A DNA stretch of 64,000 bases from Streptomyces sp. A3M-1-3 (GTDB lineage Bacteria; Actinomycetota; Actinomycetes; Streptomycetales; Streptomycetaceae), in assembly GCF_024213665.1 (NCBI RefSeq), contig NZ_JANAVP010000003.1:285879-349878 (forward strand), written 5' to 3'. Each line of letters begins with the position of its first letter. The stretch's first letter is position 1. The position numbers and the translations under genes were made by a program. Positions 52,192 through 61,155 of the stretch are shown here, one piece after another. The notes below the pieces were generated by a model. The model searched no databases. It saw only the letters and a program-made list of their open reading frames with translations, and was not told where the DNA came from.

Positions 52192-53820
52192 CTATGCCGG
52201 TTTGAGGCCGGGGTCACCCGACTCGGTCACGAAGGACGCCGCCGTGCCGATCGGGGCGCCGGGAGTGGTGACCGCGGACACCGTACGGAAGTCCGCGCGT
52301 GCCCGGTCGGCGGTGAGGGTGACGACCGCGTAGCCGCGGCGGCCGTTGTAGAACTTCATGTGCGGGTTGGCGCTGGTGAGGTTGGACCAGTTGGCGGGCT
52401 TGTCCGCGCCGTCCTTGCCGCTGGAGACGGAGGTCGCGACGATCTCGGTGCCGACCGTCGGCGAGGCGGGGTCGTCGAAGTCCTTCTTCAGGTCGAAGCC
52501 GTAGCCGACGTGCACATCGCCGGTGAGCACCATCAGGTTCTCGATGCCGGCGGCTGCCGCCCCGTCGAGGATCCGCTTGCGCGAGGCGGGGTAGCCGTCC
52601 CACGCGTCCATGGACAGCTTGAAGTCGGGCGTCGGCACATTGCGCCGCTGCGCGAAGGTGACCTGCTGCGGGACAAGGTTCCACTGCGCGCCGGACTGCC
52701 GCCAGCCGTCGAGCAGCCATCGCTCCTGGGTCTCGCCGGTCATGGTGCGTGAGGGGTCCTCGGACTCGGGGCCCGGCTGTTGCCAGCCGTCGCCGTACGC
52801 CTGGTTGGAGCGGTACTGGCGGGTGTCGAGGATGTCGAACTGGGCGAGCCGGCCGAAGTGCAGCCGGCGGTAGAGCCGCATGTCGTGGCCGGCGGGCTGC
52901 TGGGGCTTGCGCAGAGGCTGGTTCTCCCAGTAGGCGCGGTAGGCGGCGGCGCGCCGGATCAGGAACTCCTCCGGCGGGACGTCGTTCTCGGGGATCTCGC
53001 CGGCGTAGTTGTTCTCGGTCTCGTGGTCGTCCCAGGTGACGACGAAGGGGTGGGCGGCGTGCGCGGCCCTGAGGTCCGGGTCCGACTTGTACAGGGCGTA
53101 GCGCAGCCGGTAGTCCTCCAGGGTGACCGTCTCGCGGTTGAAGTGCGCGGGGAGGAGGCGGTCGGTGTAGGCGCGGGCGCCGCCGGTGGCGTTGACGGCG
53201 TACTCGTAGAGGTAGTCGCCGAGGTGGACGACCACGTCGAGGTCTTCCGCCGCGAGGTGCTGGTACGCGGTGAAGTACCCGTCGTGGTACGCCTGGCAGG
53301 AGACGGCACCCAGTCTCAGTTCAGTGATGTTCGCTTTGGGGCCCGGAGCCGTACGGGTGCGGCCGGTCGGGCTGATCCAGCTGCCCGCGCTGAAGCGGTA
53401 GTAGTAGACGCGGTCCGGGGCCAGCCCGCCGGCCTCGACGTGCACGCTGTGGTCGAACTCGGGGTGCGCGGTGACGTTTCCGCGCCTGACGGTCCGGCGG
53501 AACCGGTCGTCGTGGGCGATCTCCCAGCGCAACTGGATCCTGGCCGGCGGCAGTCCACTGCCCGTCTCATACGGGCGGGGCGCGAGCCGGGTCCACAGGA
53601 GTACGGAAGCCGGCAGCGGGTCGCCCGAGGCGACGCCCAGGGTGAACGGGTCCTCGGTGATTCTCCTGGCGGCCGGCTCGGCGGCCTGCGCGCTGCCCGG
53701 CAGATCGGTCGCGAATGCGAGGGCGGCCGCGGCTCCGGTGGCGGTGAGGAACCGGCGGCGGCCGATGTGCCGGGCCGCTGCGCGGAGCTCCGGCGAGACT
53801 TTGTCCCGATACAGTGTCAT
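52192..53820 (-). CDS. phoD: PhoD-family alkaline phosphatase, Tat-exported
   Basis: A 542-aa secreted phosphodiesterase/alkaline phosphatase. The Tat signal is RRRFLTATGAAAALAFATDL. An N-terminal PhoD_N domain (FTLGVASGDPLPASVLLWTRL) precedes the catalytic domain. Metal-site motifs are LGAVSCQAYHDGYF, VVVHLGDYLYEY, VTWDDHETENNYAGE and LMVLTGDVHVGYGF. It releases phosphate from phosphate esters outside the cell when phosphate is short. I did not find a convincing PHO box; an imperfect repeat lies upstream at 53879. It is divergent from an SDR gene. Confidence 0.93.
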   Translation of the reverse strand: MTLYRDKVSPELRAAARHIGRRRFLTATGAAAALAFATDLPGSAQAAEPAARRITEDPFTLGVASGDPLPASVLLWTRLAPRPYETGSGLPPARIQLRWEIAHDDRFRRTVRRGNVTAHPEFDHSVHVEAGGLAPDRVYYYRFSAGSWISPTGRTRTAPGPKANITELRLGAVSCQAYHDGYFTAYQHLAAEDLDVVVHLGDYLYEYAVNATGGARAYTDRLLPAHFNRETVTLEDYRLRYALYKSDPDLRAAHAAHPFVVTWDDHETENNYAGEIPENDVPPEEFLIRRAAAYRAYWENQPLRKPQQPAGHDMRLYRRLHFGRLAQFDILDTRQYRSNQAYGDGWQQPGPESEDPSRTMTGETQERWLLDGWRQSGAQWNLVPQQVTFAQRRNVPTPDFKLSMDAWDGYPASRKRILDGAAAAGIENLMVLTGDVHVGYGFDLKKDFDDPASPTVGTEIVATSVSSGKDGADKPANWSNLTSANPHMKFYNGRRGYAVVTLTADRARADFRTVSAVTTPGAPIGTAASFVTESGDPGLKPA

Positions 53821-53934
53821 ATGCCCCTCCCCTGACGGATGTTGTCAGAAGCATTGGAGGGGCAGCGGGAGGCGCGCGGTTGTCACGTACACAACAGCAA
53901 AGTGACAAGGGTGTGTCACGTACGCTGCGGCCCC

Positions 53935-54696
53935 ATGGATGCTGTTGCGAAGAAGATCGCAGTCGTGACGGGTGCGGGCTCCGGGATCGGCCGGGCCGTG
54001 GCACTGACCCTGGCCGGCGCCGGCTGGTCGGTGGCGCTGGCCGGCCGCCGGATGGAGGCCCTGGAGTCGACGGCCGAGGCCGCCGGGCTGTCGGGCGACC
54101 TGCTGTGCGTACGGGCGGACGTGTCCTCGCCGGACGACGTGGCCGCGCTGTTCACCGCGGTGCGCGAGCGGTACGGCCGCCTGGACCTGCTGTTCAACAA
54201 CGCGGGCACGTTCGGGCCCGGGGGCGTGGCGCTGGAGGACCTCCCGTACGAGGCGTGGCGCCACGTGGTGGACGTCAACCTGACCGGCGCCTTCCTGTGC
54301 GCGCAGGCGGCGTACCGGCTGATGAAGGATCAGGACCCGCAGGGCGGCCGCATCATCAACAACGGCTCGATCTCCGCGCATGTGCCGCGGCCGAACTCGG
54401 TGGCGTACACCGCGACGAAGCACGCGATGACGGGCCTGACGAAGTCGCTGTCGCTGGACGGGCGCCCGTTCCGCATCGCGTGCGGCCAGATCGACATCGG
54501 CAACGCGGCGACCGAGATGACGGAGCGGATGCAGACCGGCATCCTGCAGGCGAACGGGCAGCTCGCGGTGGAGCCGGTGATGGACGCGGCGGACGTCGCC
54601 CGGACCGTGCTGCACATGGCGGAGCTGCCGCTGGAGGCGAACGTGCAGTTCGCGACGGTGATGGCGACGACGATGCCGTACATCGGGCGCGGCTGA
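53935..54696 (+). CDS. Short-chain dehydrogenase/reductase
   Basis: A 253-aa classical [15 protein letters not shown] is the dinucleotide-binding loop, [13 protein letters not shown] the NNAG strand, NNGSISAHV gives the catalytic Ser, and [11 protein letters not shown] the YxxxK. The Arg-rich AGRRMEALE after the second strand suggests NADP. The substrate is unknown. ATG 53935 starts the conserved protein. It is followed 53 bases later by a PhzF gene on the same strand. Confidence 0.88.
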   Translation: MDAVAKKIAVVTGAGSGIGRAVALTLAGAGWSVALAGRRMEALESTAEAAGLSGDLLCVRADVSSPDDVAALFTAVRERYGRLDLLFNNAGTFGPGGVALEDLPYEAWRHVVDVNLTGAFLCAQAAYRLMKDQDPQGGRIINNGSISAHVPRPNSVAYTATKHAMTGLTKSLSLDGRPFRIACGQIDIGNAATEMTERMQTGILQANGQLAVEPVMDAADVARTVLHMAELPLEANVQFATVMATTMPYIGRG

Positions 54697-54749
54697 ACCC
54701 TCCCCCGGGTGCGGGAATGAGCGCAGGCCGGAGGTGGTTGGGGTGCCAC

Positions 54750-55619
54750 ATGACGACAACCGAAATCCTGCGCTACACCGCGTTCTCCGCCGACCCCGAC
54801 GGTGGCAACCCCGCAGGCATCGTGCTCGACGCGTCCGGGCTCGACGACGCCGGCATGCTGGCGATCGCCGCCGGACTCGGCTACAGCGAGTCCGCGTTCC
54901 TGACCGCCCCGCCCGAGGGGCTCGGCGAGCCCGGACGCGCCTTCACCCTGCGGTACTTCAGCCCGAAGGCCGAGGTTCCGTTCTGCGGCCACGCCACCGT
55001 GGCGACCGCCGTCGCCCTGGGCGAGCGCATCGGACCGGGCGAGCTGGTCTTCGCCACCCCGGCGGGTACGGTCCCGGTGACCGTGACCCTGACCGAGGCG
55101 GACGGCGAACTCCGCGCCACGCTGACCAGCGTCGAGCCGCACATCGAGGACGTCACGGCGGAGGACCTCGACGAGGCGCTGGCCGCGCTGGACTGGCCGG
55201 CCGCCGACCTGGACCCGGCACTGCCGCCGCGCATCGCCTACGCGGGCGCGCGCCACCTGGTCCTCGGGGCCGCGAGGCGTGGGCGGCTGGCCGATCTGGC
55301 GTACGACTTCGCCCGGCTGGAGGCGCTCATGCACCGCCTGGACCTGACCACGGTCCAGCTGGTCCACCGCGCCTCGGACACCGTCTTCCACGTCCGCGAC
55401 CCGTTCCCGGTGGGCGGCGTGGTCGAGGACCCGGCGACGGGCGCGGCGGCGGCCGCGTTCGGCGCGTACGCTCGTGAACTCGGCCTCGTACCACAGGAGT
55501 CGGTGCTCACCCTCCACCAGGGCGAGGACATGGGCCGCCCCGGCGTACTGACGGTGGAGCTCCGCGCGGGCGACCCCCGGGTGCGGGTGGGGGGCGCGGG
55601 GGCGCGTATCCCGGACTAG
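54750..55619 (+). CDS. PhzF-family isomerase/epimerase
   Basis: A 289-aa, full-length PhzF protein. DGGNPAGIVLDA, then YSESAFL with the catalytic Glu, YFSPKAEVPFCGHATVATAVAL and VVEDPATGAAAAAFGAYARE are the standard motifs of both half-barrels. Known PhzF enzymes isomerise dihydro-aromatic acids or epimerise amino acids; no phenazine genes are near, so the true substrate is unknown. It is the longer of two PhzF proteins in the window. Confidence 0.9.
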   Translation: MTTTEILRYTAFSADPDGGNPAGIVLDASGLDDAGMLAIAAGLGYSESAFLTAPPEGLGEPGRAFTLRYFSPKAEVPFCGHATVATAVALGERIGPGELVFATPAGTVPVTVTLTEADGELRATLTSVEPHIEDVTAEDLDEALAALDWPAADLDPALPPRIAYAGARHLVLGAARRGRLADLAYDFARLEALMHRLDLTTVQLVHRASDTVFHVRDPFPVGGVVEDPATGAAAAAFGAYARELGLVPQESVLTLHQGEDMGRPGVLTVELRAGDPRVRVGGAGARIPD

Positions 55620-55700
55620 TGGGTGTCCGGCCGGGTGCAGCGGAGCGAATGCGGCTTAGACTCCTCAAGTCCTTCACAACTCCCGCACATGGAGTGCACC

Positions 55701-56159
55701 TTGCGCATATCCACCGCCGCCGCCCTGACCGCCACCGCCCTGGCCGGCAGCCTCCTGACCGCCGCGCCCGCTCAGGCAGCCCCGCACCAGGGCGGACTGC
55801 ACCTCGGCATGATCCAGTACGACAGCCCCGGCAGCGACCGCGGCAGCAACACCTCGCTGAACGCCGAGTGGGTCGATCTCCACAACAACACCCGCTCGGC
55901 GATCCAGCTCAAGGGCTACAAGCTGAAGGACAACACGGGCTACACCTACACCTTCGGCAGCCTCAAGATCGCCGCCGGCAAGACGGTGCGCGTCCACACG
56001 GGCAAGGCGACGAACAACGCCACGCACGTCTACTGGGGCCGAACCTGGTACGTCTGGAACAACAGCAGCGACAAGGCCCGCCTGCTCAAGCCGAACGGCA
56101 CACTGCTGGACTCCTGCGCCTGGACGACACGGGACCCGGGCACCAAGAACTGCCACTGA
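55701..56159 (+). CDS. Secreted lamin-tail domain protein
   Basis: A 152-aa exported protein: signal peptide RISTAAALTATALAGSLLTA ending APAQAAPH, then one lamin-tail (LTD) immunoglobulin-like domain. Its conserved core is LNAEWVDLHNNTRSAIQLKG, YTYTFGSLKIAAGKTVRVHTG and the WNNSSDKARLLKPNGTLLD strand pair. Such domains occur in secreted nucleases and surface proteins; here it stands alone. TTG 55701 is preferred because GGAG lies six bases before it; ATG 55689 in the same frame is the alternative. Confidence 0.85.
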   Translation: MRISTAAALTATALAGSLLTAAPAQAAPHQGGLHLGMIQYDSPGSDRGSNTSLNAEWVDLHNNTRSAIQLKGYKLKDNTGYTYTFGSLKIAAGKTVRVHTGKATNNATHVYWGRTWYVWNNSSDKARLLKPNGTLLDSCAWTTRDPGTKNCH

Positions 56160-56178
56160 TCAGCGCCGGCCCCTCCGG

Positions 56179-57927
56179 TCAGTCCGCTGCCGCCGCGGGG
56201 GCCGGTTCCTGCGGGGTGCAGGTGACCTTGTCGCGAGGCGTGTAGTGGGTCTTGAAGTCTTCGCGCCTGACTTCCCGTCCGTCTTGAACGAAGACGCGGC
56301 CGACGGTGACGTCGAACCCTTCGAGCGGGGTCTGGACCTCGCACTTCGGGCCGCTGCCCGTGCGCATGCCCGGCTGCTTGACTTTGGTGCGTGGCCCCTG
56401 GGTCGCACGTATCTGGTCGTACTTCTTCGTGCCGAGGAGGGTAATGGTCACCGAGGTGCCGGTGGATTCGGCCTGGATGTAGAGGGCGTGGTCCAAGTCG
56501 TTGGTCCAGCGCAGGTCGAGAGTGCCCCAGGCGACCGTGGCTTCGCGGCCTTCGGGGTAGCGCTCGATGTAGAAGGAGTGGGCTCCGTACTCCACGGGCT
56601 TGACTCCCGCAAAGAACATGGCGTTGAACATGGTGGTGGCGACTGCGGAGACGCCCCCACCGGGCGACTTCACGTACTGACCGTTGTTGATCATGATGCC
56701 GTCGACGAAGCCGTTCTCCTTGGTGCGCTCGCCGACCGTTCGGTTGAAGCTCCACTGCTGTCCGGGGAGGACAACCGACCCGTTGATGAGCTCCACGGCG
56801 CGGCCGATGTTGGTGCTGCGGGAGGGGGCCGGCGGGAAGGCGACGGTGAAGGAGGAGACTTTCTCCTTGATGCCGAGCCGCTGTGCCGAGGCGCTCGTGA
56901 GCTGCGGCTGGGCCGCTACGGTGGCGATCTCGCCGGTGCGGGCCGCGCCGGAACCGGTCAGCAGGGGTACGACGGCCTCTCCGAGTGCTTTCTCGGTGAC
57001 CTGCCGCCCCACGCGGCCCTCCTGCGCCACCACGACGCGGTCGTCGCCGTCCAGGCGGAGCATGGCGTCTTGAGGGTTCCGGGCGGCTTCCCGCACCGGG
57101 CGGGAGACAACGGGGTCGGCGAGCAGGCCCCTGGAGTCAAGGGCCGGCCCGAGGTGGTTCCGGCCGTCGGGCTTCATCGTCAGATGCCTGCCGAGCGCGG
57201 AGGGGCCGATGGATATGCGCTTCCCGGCGAGGGTGAGCGTGACCGGACCGGACATCGCGGGCTGGGCGAACTCCTTCATGGCCCGCTCGGTCTCCTGCCG
57301 GCCGATCCGCGGCTGCGTCTGCTTCACCGGCATCACGACGGGGCCGGTATCCGTCCTGCGGAGGTAGGCATCGCGAATGGTGTCCAGCGCCTGGTCTGCG
57401 ATCAGGGAGACGCCGGTGACCGGAGCGGCGGCCTTCGCTTTGCCGTTCTCGAACGATATCGCCCCGTCGCGGACCGGCCGCTCAGCCGCTGCACCGATGC
57501 GGTCGGTTTCAGCCCGGCTCTTCTGGTCGTCCATGTGTATCACCGGCTCGACGTCCCTGCCGTCGGAAGCGAAGAGCCTGCCGATCAGGGTGACCGGACC
57601 GGATCCAGCGCTCGCGGCGCGGTCGGCGGTCGCGGCGGTGTCCAGGGACAGCCCGAGCGCGCCGGGATCGGCCTTCTCGATGCGGTCACCGATCTTCATC
57701 GCGACCGGCGCCGCGAAGACCTGCCCGAGCCTCCGCTCCAGGACCCGCTGTGCCTCAGCCGTGCTCATCCCGCCGATGTCGACCCCGCGCACCCGTGTGC
57801 CCTCGGCGATGTCGTCGCCGGCCACCAGCCCGCTGGCAAAGAGGCCGCCCAGCCCGAACGCCACAACCCCGCCCGCAACGGGCAGGGGGATTCGCCAGTT
57901 GCCCGTTCTGCTGGGTACGCGTCCCAT
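56179..57927 (-). CDS. VanW-family protein with peptidoglycan-binding-like domains
   Basis: A 582-aa exported or anchored protein. A hydrophobic N-terminal segment (IPLPVAGGVVAFGLGGLFAS) is followed by two copies of the repeat found ahead of VanW domains (around 55-190 and 195-330; first copy RVRGVDIGGMSTAEAQRVLE). The VanW domain at about 370-510 shows VSSFTVAFPPAPSRSTNIGR, QQWSFNRTVGERTKENGF and GGGVSAVATTMFNAMFFAG. The family is linked to cell-wall metabolism and vancomycin clusters, but no van genes are near. ATG 57927 follows GGGAGAG. Confidence 0.88.
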   Translation of the reverse strand: MGRVPSRTGNWRIPLPVAGGVVAFGLGGLFASGLVAGDDIAEGTRVRGVDIGGMSTAEAQRVLERRLGQVFAAPVAMKIGDRIEKADPGALGLSLDTAATADRAASAGSGPVTLIGRLFASDGRDVEPVIHMDDQKSRAETDRIGAAAERPVRDGAISFENGKAKAAAPVTGVSLIADQALDTIRDAYLRRTDTGPVVMPVKQTQPRIGRQETERAMKEFAQPAMSGPVTLTLAGKRISIGPSALGRHLTMKPDGRNHLGPALDSRGLLADPVVSRPVREAARNPQDAMLRLDGDDRVVVAQEGRVGRQVTEKALGEAVVPLLTGSGAARTGEIATVAAQPQLTSASAQRLGIKEKVSSFTVAFPPAPSRSTNIGRAVELINGSVVLPGQQWSFNRTVGERTKENGFVDGIMINNGQYVKSPGGGVSAVATTMFNAMFFAGVKPVEYGAHSFYIERYPEGREATVAWGTLDLRWTNDLDHALYIQAESTGTSVTITLLGTKKYDQIRATQGPRTKVKQPGMRTGSGPKCEVQTPLEGFDVTVGRVFVQDGREVRREDFKTHYTPRDKVTCTPQEPAPAAAAD

Positions 57928-58369
57928 ATCTCTCCCTGTGGCGCCGACCGGCCGGAAAGGCGCTCTGGGCCACCAGAACAGCCCGGTGTACGTGGACTCG
58001 CACCAAATGCTGCAGCAAAACAGACGAAAAGTGGCAAAAGTGTAATTGGCGTCACGATGGAGCAGCGCGGCCCGCCATGTCGCGGGTGACCCGGGCACGA
58101 CGTTCGATGACAAGATTGCCAGCCCTGCCTGAGGGGCGGATTGAGCGGGTTGCCGGGGGGTTCCAAGGCCGCGGAGCGGTGTGGCAGACGAGTCGAGCTG
58201 TACGCCGGGGAGAGCCCCCGCAGCACTATCACCTGCACAAACGTGCAGGATGTCCACTTCTACGGCTACTTTTGATGGCTACGTAAGCGCGGATGCGCCC
58301 CATCTAGCTGAGAGTCGCACGCCCTGCTGTGAGGAGGGGCAGGGCGCGGCACGGTTCAGGGGTTACGGA
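57928..58369. other. Intergenic region upstream of the VanW gene
   Basis: About 440 bases without a supportable gene. It should hold the VanW promoter, read on the minus strand. The only clear structure is a 7-bp hairpin at 58232-58249. The base composition is less GC-biased than in the genes around. Confidence 0.5.
58232..58249. repeat. Small perfect inverted repeat
   Basis: CCTGCAC, AAAC, GTGCAGG: 7-bp arms with a 4-base loop, lacking a T-run. It could be an operator or a weak terminator. Confidence 0.35.
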
Positions 58370-58590
58370 TCATCGCTCGTGGCGGGACAGCACCATGGCG
58401 ACCAGGACGGGAGAGTCGGGGGACGGCCGGCTCTCCCCCGAGGTCGGTATATCCCCAGCCGCGGTAGAGGTTGTGGACCTTCCCGTCGCCCGCCAGAGGG
58501 TTGACCATGAGCGTGATCTGGTCCTCCTTTTGCCGCGAGCCGACCCGTAGCACGAAGTCCCCGCCCCGGCACCATACCGTCCAGCGGGGG
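58370..58590 (-). pseudogene. Remnant of a GNAT acetyltransferase gene (C-terminal part)
   Basis: Read on the minus strand, DQITLMVNPLAG, then KVHNLYRGWGYTDLG matches the end of a GNAT protein and aligns with the intact neighbour (DFVTLLVDSTHPKVQALYENWGYEK). A one-base shift just after TDLG leads into ESRPSPDSPVLVAMVLSRH and a stop at 58372-58370, the expected C-terminus. The N-terminal two thirds are absent. It looks like the broken end of a second copy of the gene at 58608. Confidence 0.7.
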
Positions 58591-58607
58591 CTTCGTTGCT
58601 TCTGGGG

Positions 58608-59120
58608 TCAGTCGGTCCGCAGCGTGCGCACCATCACCGCGTACACGGGAGAGTCGTCGGAGGGCTTGGCCTCGTCCCGCTTCTCGTAGCCCCAGTTCTC
58701 GTACAGGGCTTGCACCTTGGGGTGCGTGGAGTCGACGAGGAGCGTCACGAAGTCGACGTCGACCGATTGAATCAGCGCGTCATGGATCTGCTGCGCCCGG
58801 CCGGTGCCCTGCCACTGGGGCACCACCATCAGCTCGGACAGGGCGAAGATCCGGCCGCGCACGCCCCTGGGCCGATCCGTTCCCTTCCACCAGCCGCCCG
58901 GTTTGAACTTCGAACCGTACGCGTACCCGACCGGGCCGCCGTTCTCCCACCCCGAGACGCACCGCCAGTCCTCGCGACCTGACCACAGGTCGACGAAGTA
59001 CGAGAACCTTTCGCGCGAGTGGAACGGGTCAGGATCGTTCGCGTACACCTCGTCGTGAATGTCCAGGAGCAAGGAGCGGACGTCCTCTGCGTCGGCGTGC
59101 ATGTACCGCTTCAGGTCCAT
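58608..59120 (-). CDS. GNAT-family N-acetyltransferase
   Basis: A 170-aa acetyltransferase. Strand EDWRCVSGWENGGPVGYAYG is followed by FALSELMVVPQWQGTGRAQQ, which holds the acetyl-CoA loop, and the late VDFVTLLVDSTHPKVQALYE and WGYEKRDEAK. The acceptor is unknown. ATG 59120 lies inside the last ten bases of the XRE gene, so the two are coupled. A decayed copy of the 3' end lies immediately downstream. Confidence 0.85.
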   Translation of the reverse strand: MDLKRYMHADAEDVRSLLLDIHDEVYANDPDPFHSRERFSYFVDLWSGREDWRCVSGWENGGPVGYAYGSKFKPGGWWKGTDRPRGVRGRIFALSELMVVPQWQGTGRAQQIHDALIQSVDVDFVTLLVDSTHPKVQALYENWGYEKRDEAKPSDDSPVYAVMVRTLRTD

Positions 59121-60352
59121 CGGCGTGACTCCTCGATCCAGCTCACAACCTCGGGCGCCTTCGTGCCCGTGGCCTCGATGACTTGACGCGTTCTGGCAAG
59201 CGTGTTCGTCGTACGCTGCGACCCGGACGCAGGCAGCAGCATCTCGTAAGCCCGCCGTCCGGTTGCGCAAGCCAGTTCCACCTCCCCCTGCCTTGCCTGG
59301 GACAGCGACAGGTGCGCCGTGTAGAGCCCCTGGTTGCGGACCATGCCGCCAGGGATGGCGGCGAGGGTACGGTGAAGGCAGGACTCGGCCCGCTCGTGCT
59401 CCCCGAGCGCCGTCCAGACGTACGACGAGAGGGCGTCGAACTCGGCCCGACTGTAGAACGCGATCCATGCCGATGGCTGCTCGTCTCGGGCCCGTCCGAA
59501 CGCCTTCTCCGCGAGATCCAAGGCCCGCAGCGACTCCATGGGCTGATGCAGTCTGACCAAGGCGTTGGCGTGCCGCATGTGCCCCAGCGATGCGTACGAC
59601 GGGTCACGCCGGGCCACCGACGAGCGCTTCATCACCTCCGCGCCGGCCGCCGCCTCGGCGTGGTTCTCCCGCTGGCTGGAGGTGAGCATCAGGTGGTCCC
59701 AGACCCGGTACATGGTCTCGCTGTCGCGCGCGAGGCCCGCGAGGGTGAGGGCCTTGTCCAGGTGGGCGCGTGCACGCTGCGGAGCGCTCGCGTCGATGGC
59801 GGCAAAGGCCGCCAAGCACGTGACGTCGGACGCAAGTCGGTACATCTGACGCCGAACGCGGTCCGAGGCACCGCCGTCGGAGAGCGAGGACTGAATACGC
59901 GCCGCGAGCTCGACGCCCCTGTTCTCGATCCGCCACACTCCGCCGAGCCGCGAGTCATCGCCCAGCAGGTCGGCGTACTCCACGTGAAATCGGTCGGCGT
60001 CGGACTGTCCCAGCCGCGAGCGTCGTGCTGGGGTGGCAGCGGCGACGGCAGTTCCGGTCGCTGCGACAAGGAAGGTACGGCGGTGCACTGGGTCCTCCGC
60101 TTGTGCGGCAGTACGTGGTGGGTCGAACCCTAAAGCCGAGACGGGGCGCCCGAACACCGCTTCCAGCGCGGCGCAGGTGCGACCGATCGGCCTGCGGGTG
60201 CTCCCGTTGAGCAGATTCCGCACCGTCCGCGCGGACACATCGCCCGGCTTACCCCCGAGCTGTTCGAGCGCGACATTCATCTGACGCGCCAATTCATCCT
60301 GGGTGAGGCCGAGTTCGTCCATCCGGCGCTTGAGGATGACGTTCGCTCCCAT
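59111..60352 (-). CDS. XRE-family regulator with helical (TPR-like) C-terminal domain
   Basis: A 413-aa protein. The N-terminal helix-turn-helix is VILKRRMDELGLTQDELARQ, then VSARTVRNLLNGSTRRPIGR. At about 100-125 comes HRRTFLVAATGTAVAAATPA, weakly hydrophobic as in the other XRE protein of the window. The remainder is helical with repeat pairs such as RARAHLDKALTLAGLARDSE and HERAESCLHRTLAAIPGG. It probably regulates the divergent operon starting at 60600 as well as the overlapping GNAT gene. ATG 60352 is chosen; the longer ORF upstream lacks family sequence. Confidence 0.82.
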   Translation of the reverse strand: MGANVILKRRMDELGLTQDELARQMNVALEQLGGKPGDVSARTVRNLLNGSTRRPIGRTCAALEAVFGRPVSALGFDPPRTAAQAEDPVHRRTFLVAATGTAVAAATPARRSRLGQSDADRFHVEYADLLGDDSRLGGVWRIENRGVELAARIQSSLSDGGASDRVRRQMYRLASDVTCLAAFAAIDASAPQRARAHLDKALTLAGLARDSETMYRVWDHLMLTSSQRENHAEAAAGAEVMKRSSVARRDPSYASLGHMRHANALVRLHQPMESLRALDLAEKAFGRARDEQPSAWIAFYSRAEFDALSSYVWTALGEHERAESCLHRTLAAIPGGMVRNQGLYTAHLSLSQARQGEVELACATGRRAYEMLLPASGSQRTTNTLARTRQVIEATGTKAPEVVSWIEESRRWT

Positions 60353-60599
60353 GCGACAGAACGTAGCCGGGGCCGTACTGTCCGAACCAGCCGCTGGGTA
60401 ATGCGGACGTAAAGTTTTCCGGTTGAGCGCAGGCAACTCAACGGCAACCCTTCCTGTCCGTCGCAGTCTCACGGTCGTTGACTGGTCACAGCCCCCGGAG
60501 GTCGAAGGACCCTCCGGGCGGCTCCCCCGAAGCAGCGGGCCGCACGCGGCCCATCCGTAGTACGACCCGCTGCGCCAACCTCACCCGTAGGAGTGCGCG

Positions 60600-60737
60600 A
60601 TGACCACGGCTCTCCCCCACGACCCCGGCGAACCGCCAGAGTTCGGCGTACCCAGCCCGAAGCTCGCCGCCCGGGCCGCAGCGGGGTTCAAGAAGTTCCT
60701 TGCCCGAGCCGAGGACGACGAGGAGACCGCACAGTGA
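60600..60737 (+). CDS. 45-aa protein, first gene of the coupled operon
   Basis: A small acidic/basic protein: DPGEPPEFGVPSPKLAARAA, then GFKKFLARAEDDEETAQ. It has no Cys, no signal and no membrane segment; the middle could be one amphipathic helix. I do not recognise it. It has the best ribosome site of the region, TAGGAG six bases before ATG 60600, and its stop overlaps the next GTG (GTGA), which supports a real gene. It heads a run of genes divergent from the XRE regulator. Confidence 0.65.
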   Translation: MTTALPHDPGEPPEFGVPSPKLAARAAAGFKKFLARAEDDEETAQ

Positions 60738-60949
60738 GCAGCGGCGTCGGGGTCGGGTCCTTCTTCCACGAGGACGCCCACCCCTGGCTGCGCAGGACCG
60801 TGCGCGACGTCGCAAGCCGGGGCGAGGGCGAACTCACCGCGATCGTCCACGAGGAGACCAACGGGCGGACCGTCCGGGTCGCGCATATCCGCCCGGCCTC
60901 CGGCGTGGAGTGGACCACGGCCGCGGACAACATCCAGCTCGTGCGGTGA
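60734..60949 (+). CDS. 71-aa unrecognised protein
   Basis: A 71-aa soluble protein. It starts SSGVGVGSFFHEDAHPWLRR, followed by a small beta-rich part (GELTAIVHEETNGRTVRVAH) that ends VEWTTAADNIQLVR. No family is recognised. GTG 60734 overlaps the previous stop and its own TGA overlaps a following GTG at 60946, so translation is coupled on both sides. Confidence 0.65.
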   Translation: MSSGVGVGSFFHEDAHPWLRRTVRDVASRGEGELTAIVHEETNGRTVRVAHIRPASGVEWTTAADNIQLVR

Positions 60950-61155
60950 TCCGGTTACGCCTCTGGCCCGGATGGCGCCAGCAGCTCGCCGTCCTGGCGT
61001 ACGTCGCCGTCGCCACCGTCGCCGTGGTCGCGCCGGCCGTCGCCGGCACACCCGGCGGACAACCCCAAGGACTTCCGCCCCGCAGGCCTGATGACCGGCC
61101 GAGGGCGGATGCATCACCAAGCACCACTCGTAAGACCGTCGAGAGGAGCACCACC
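60946..61155 (+). other. Possible small membrane ORF or N-terminal extension
   Basis: A GTG at 60946 overlaps the previous stop (GTGA) and opens a frame with RLRLWPGWRQQLAVLAYVAV, a hydrophobic signal-like stretch ending in Ala-Gly. There is no stop before the ATG at 61156, with which it is in frame. Either the next protein has a 70-residue extension, or a short membrane peptide has lost its stop codon. Confidence 0.4.

Noticed and set aside
53821..53934. PHO box upstream of phoD
   Set aside because: No pair of GTTCACC-like direct repeats could be found.
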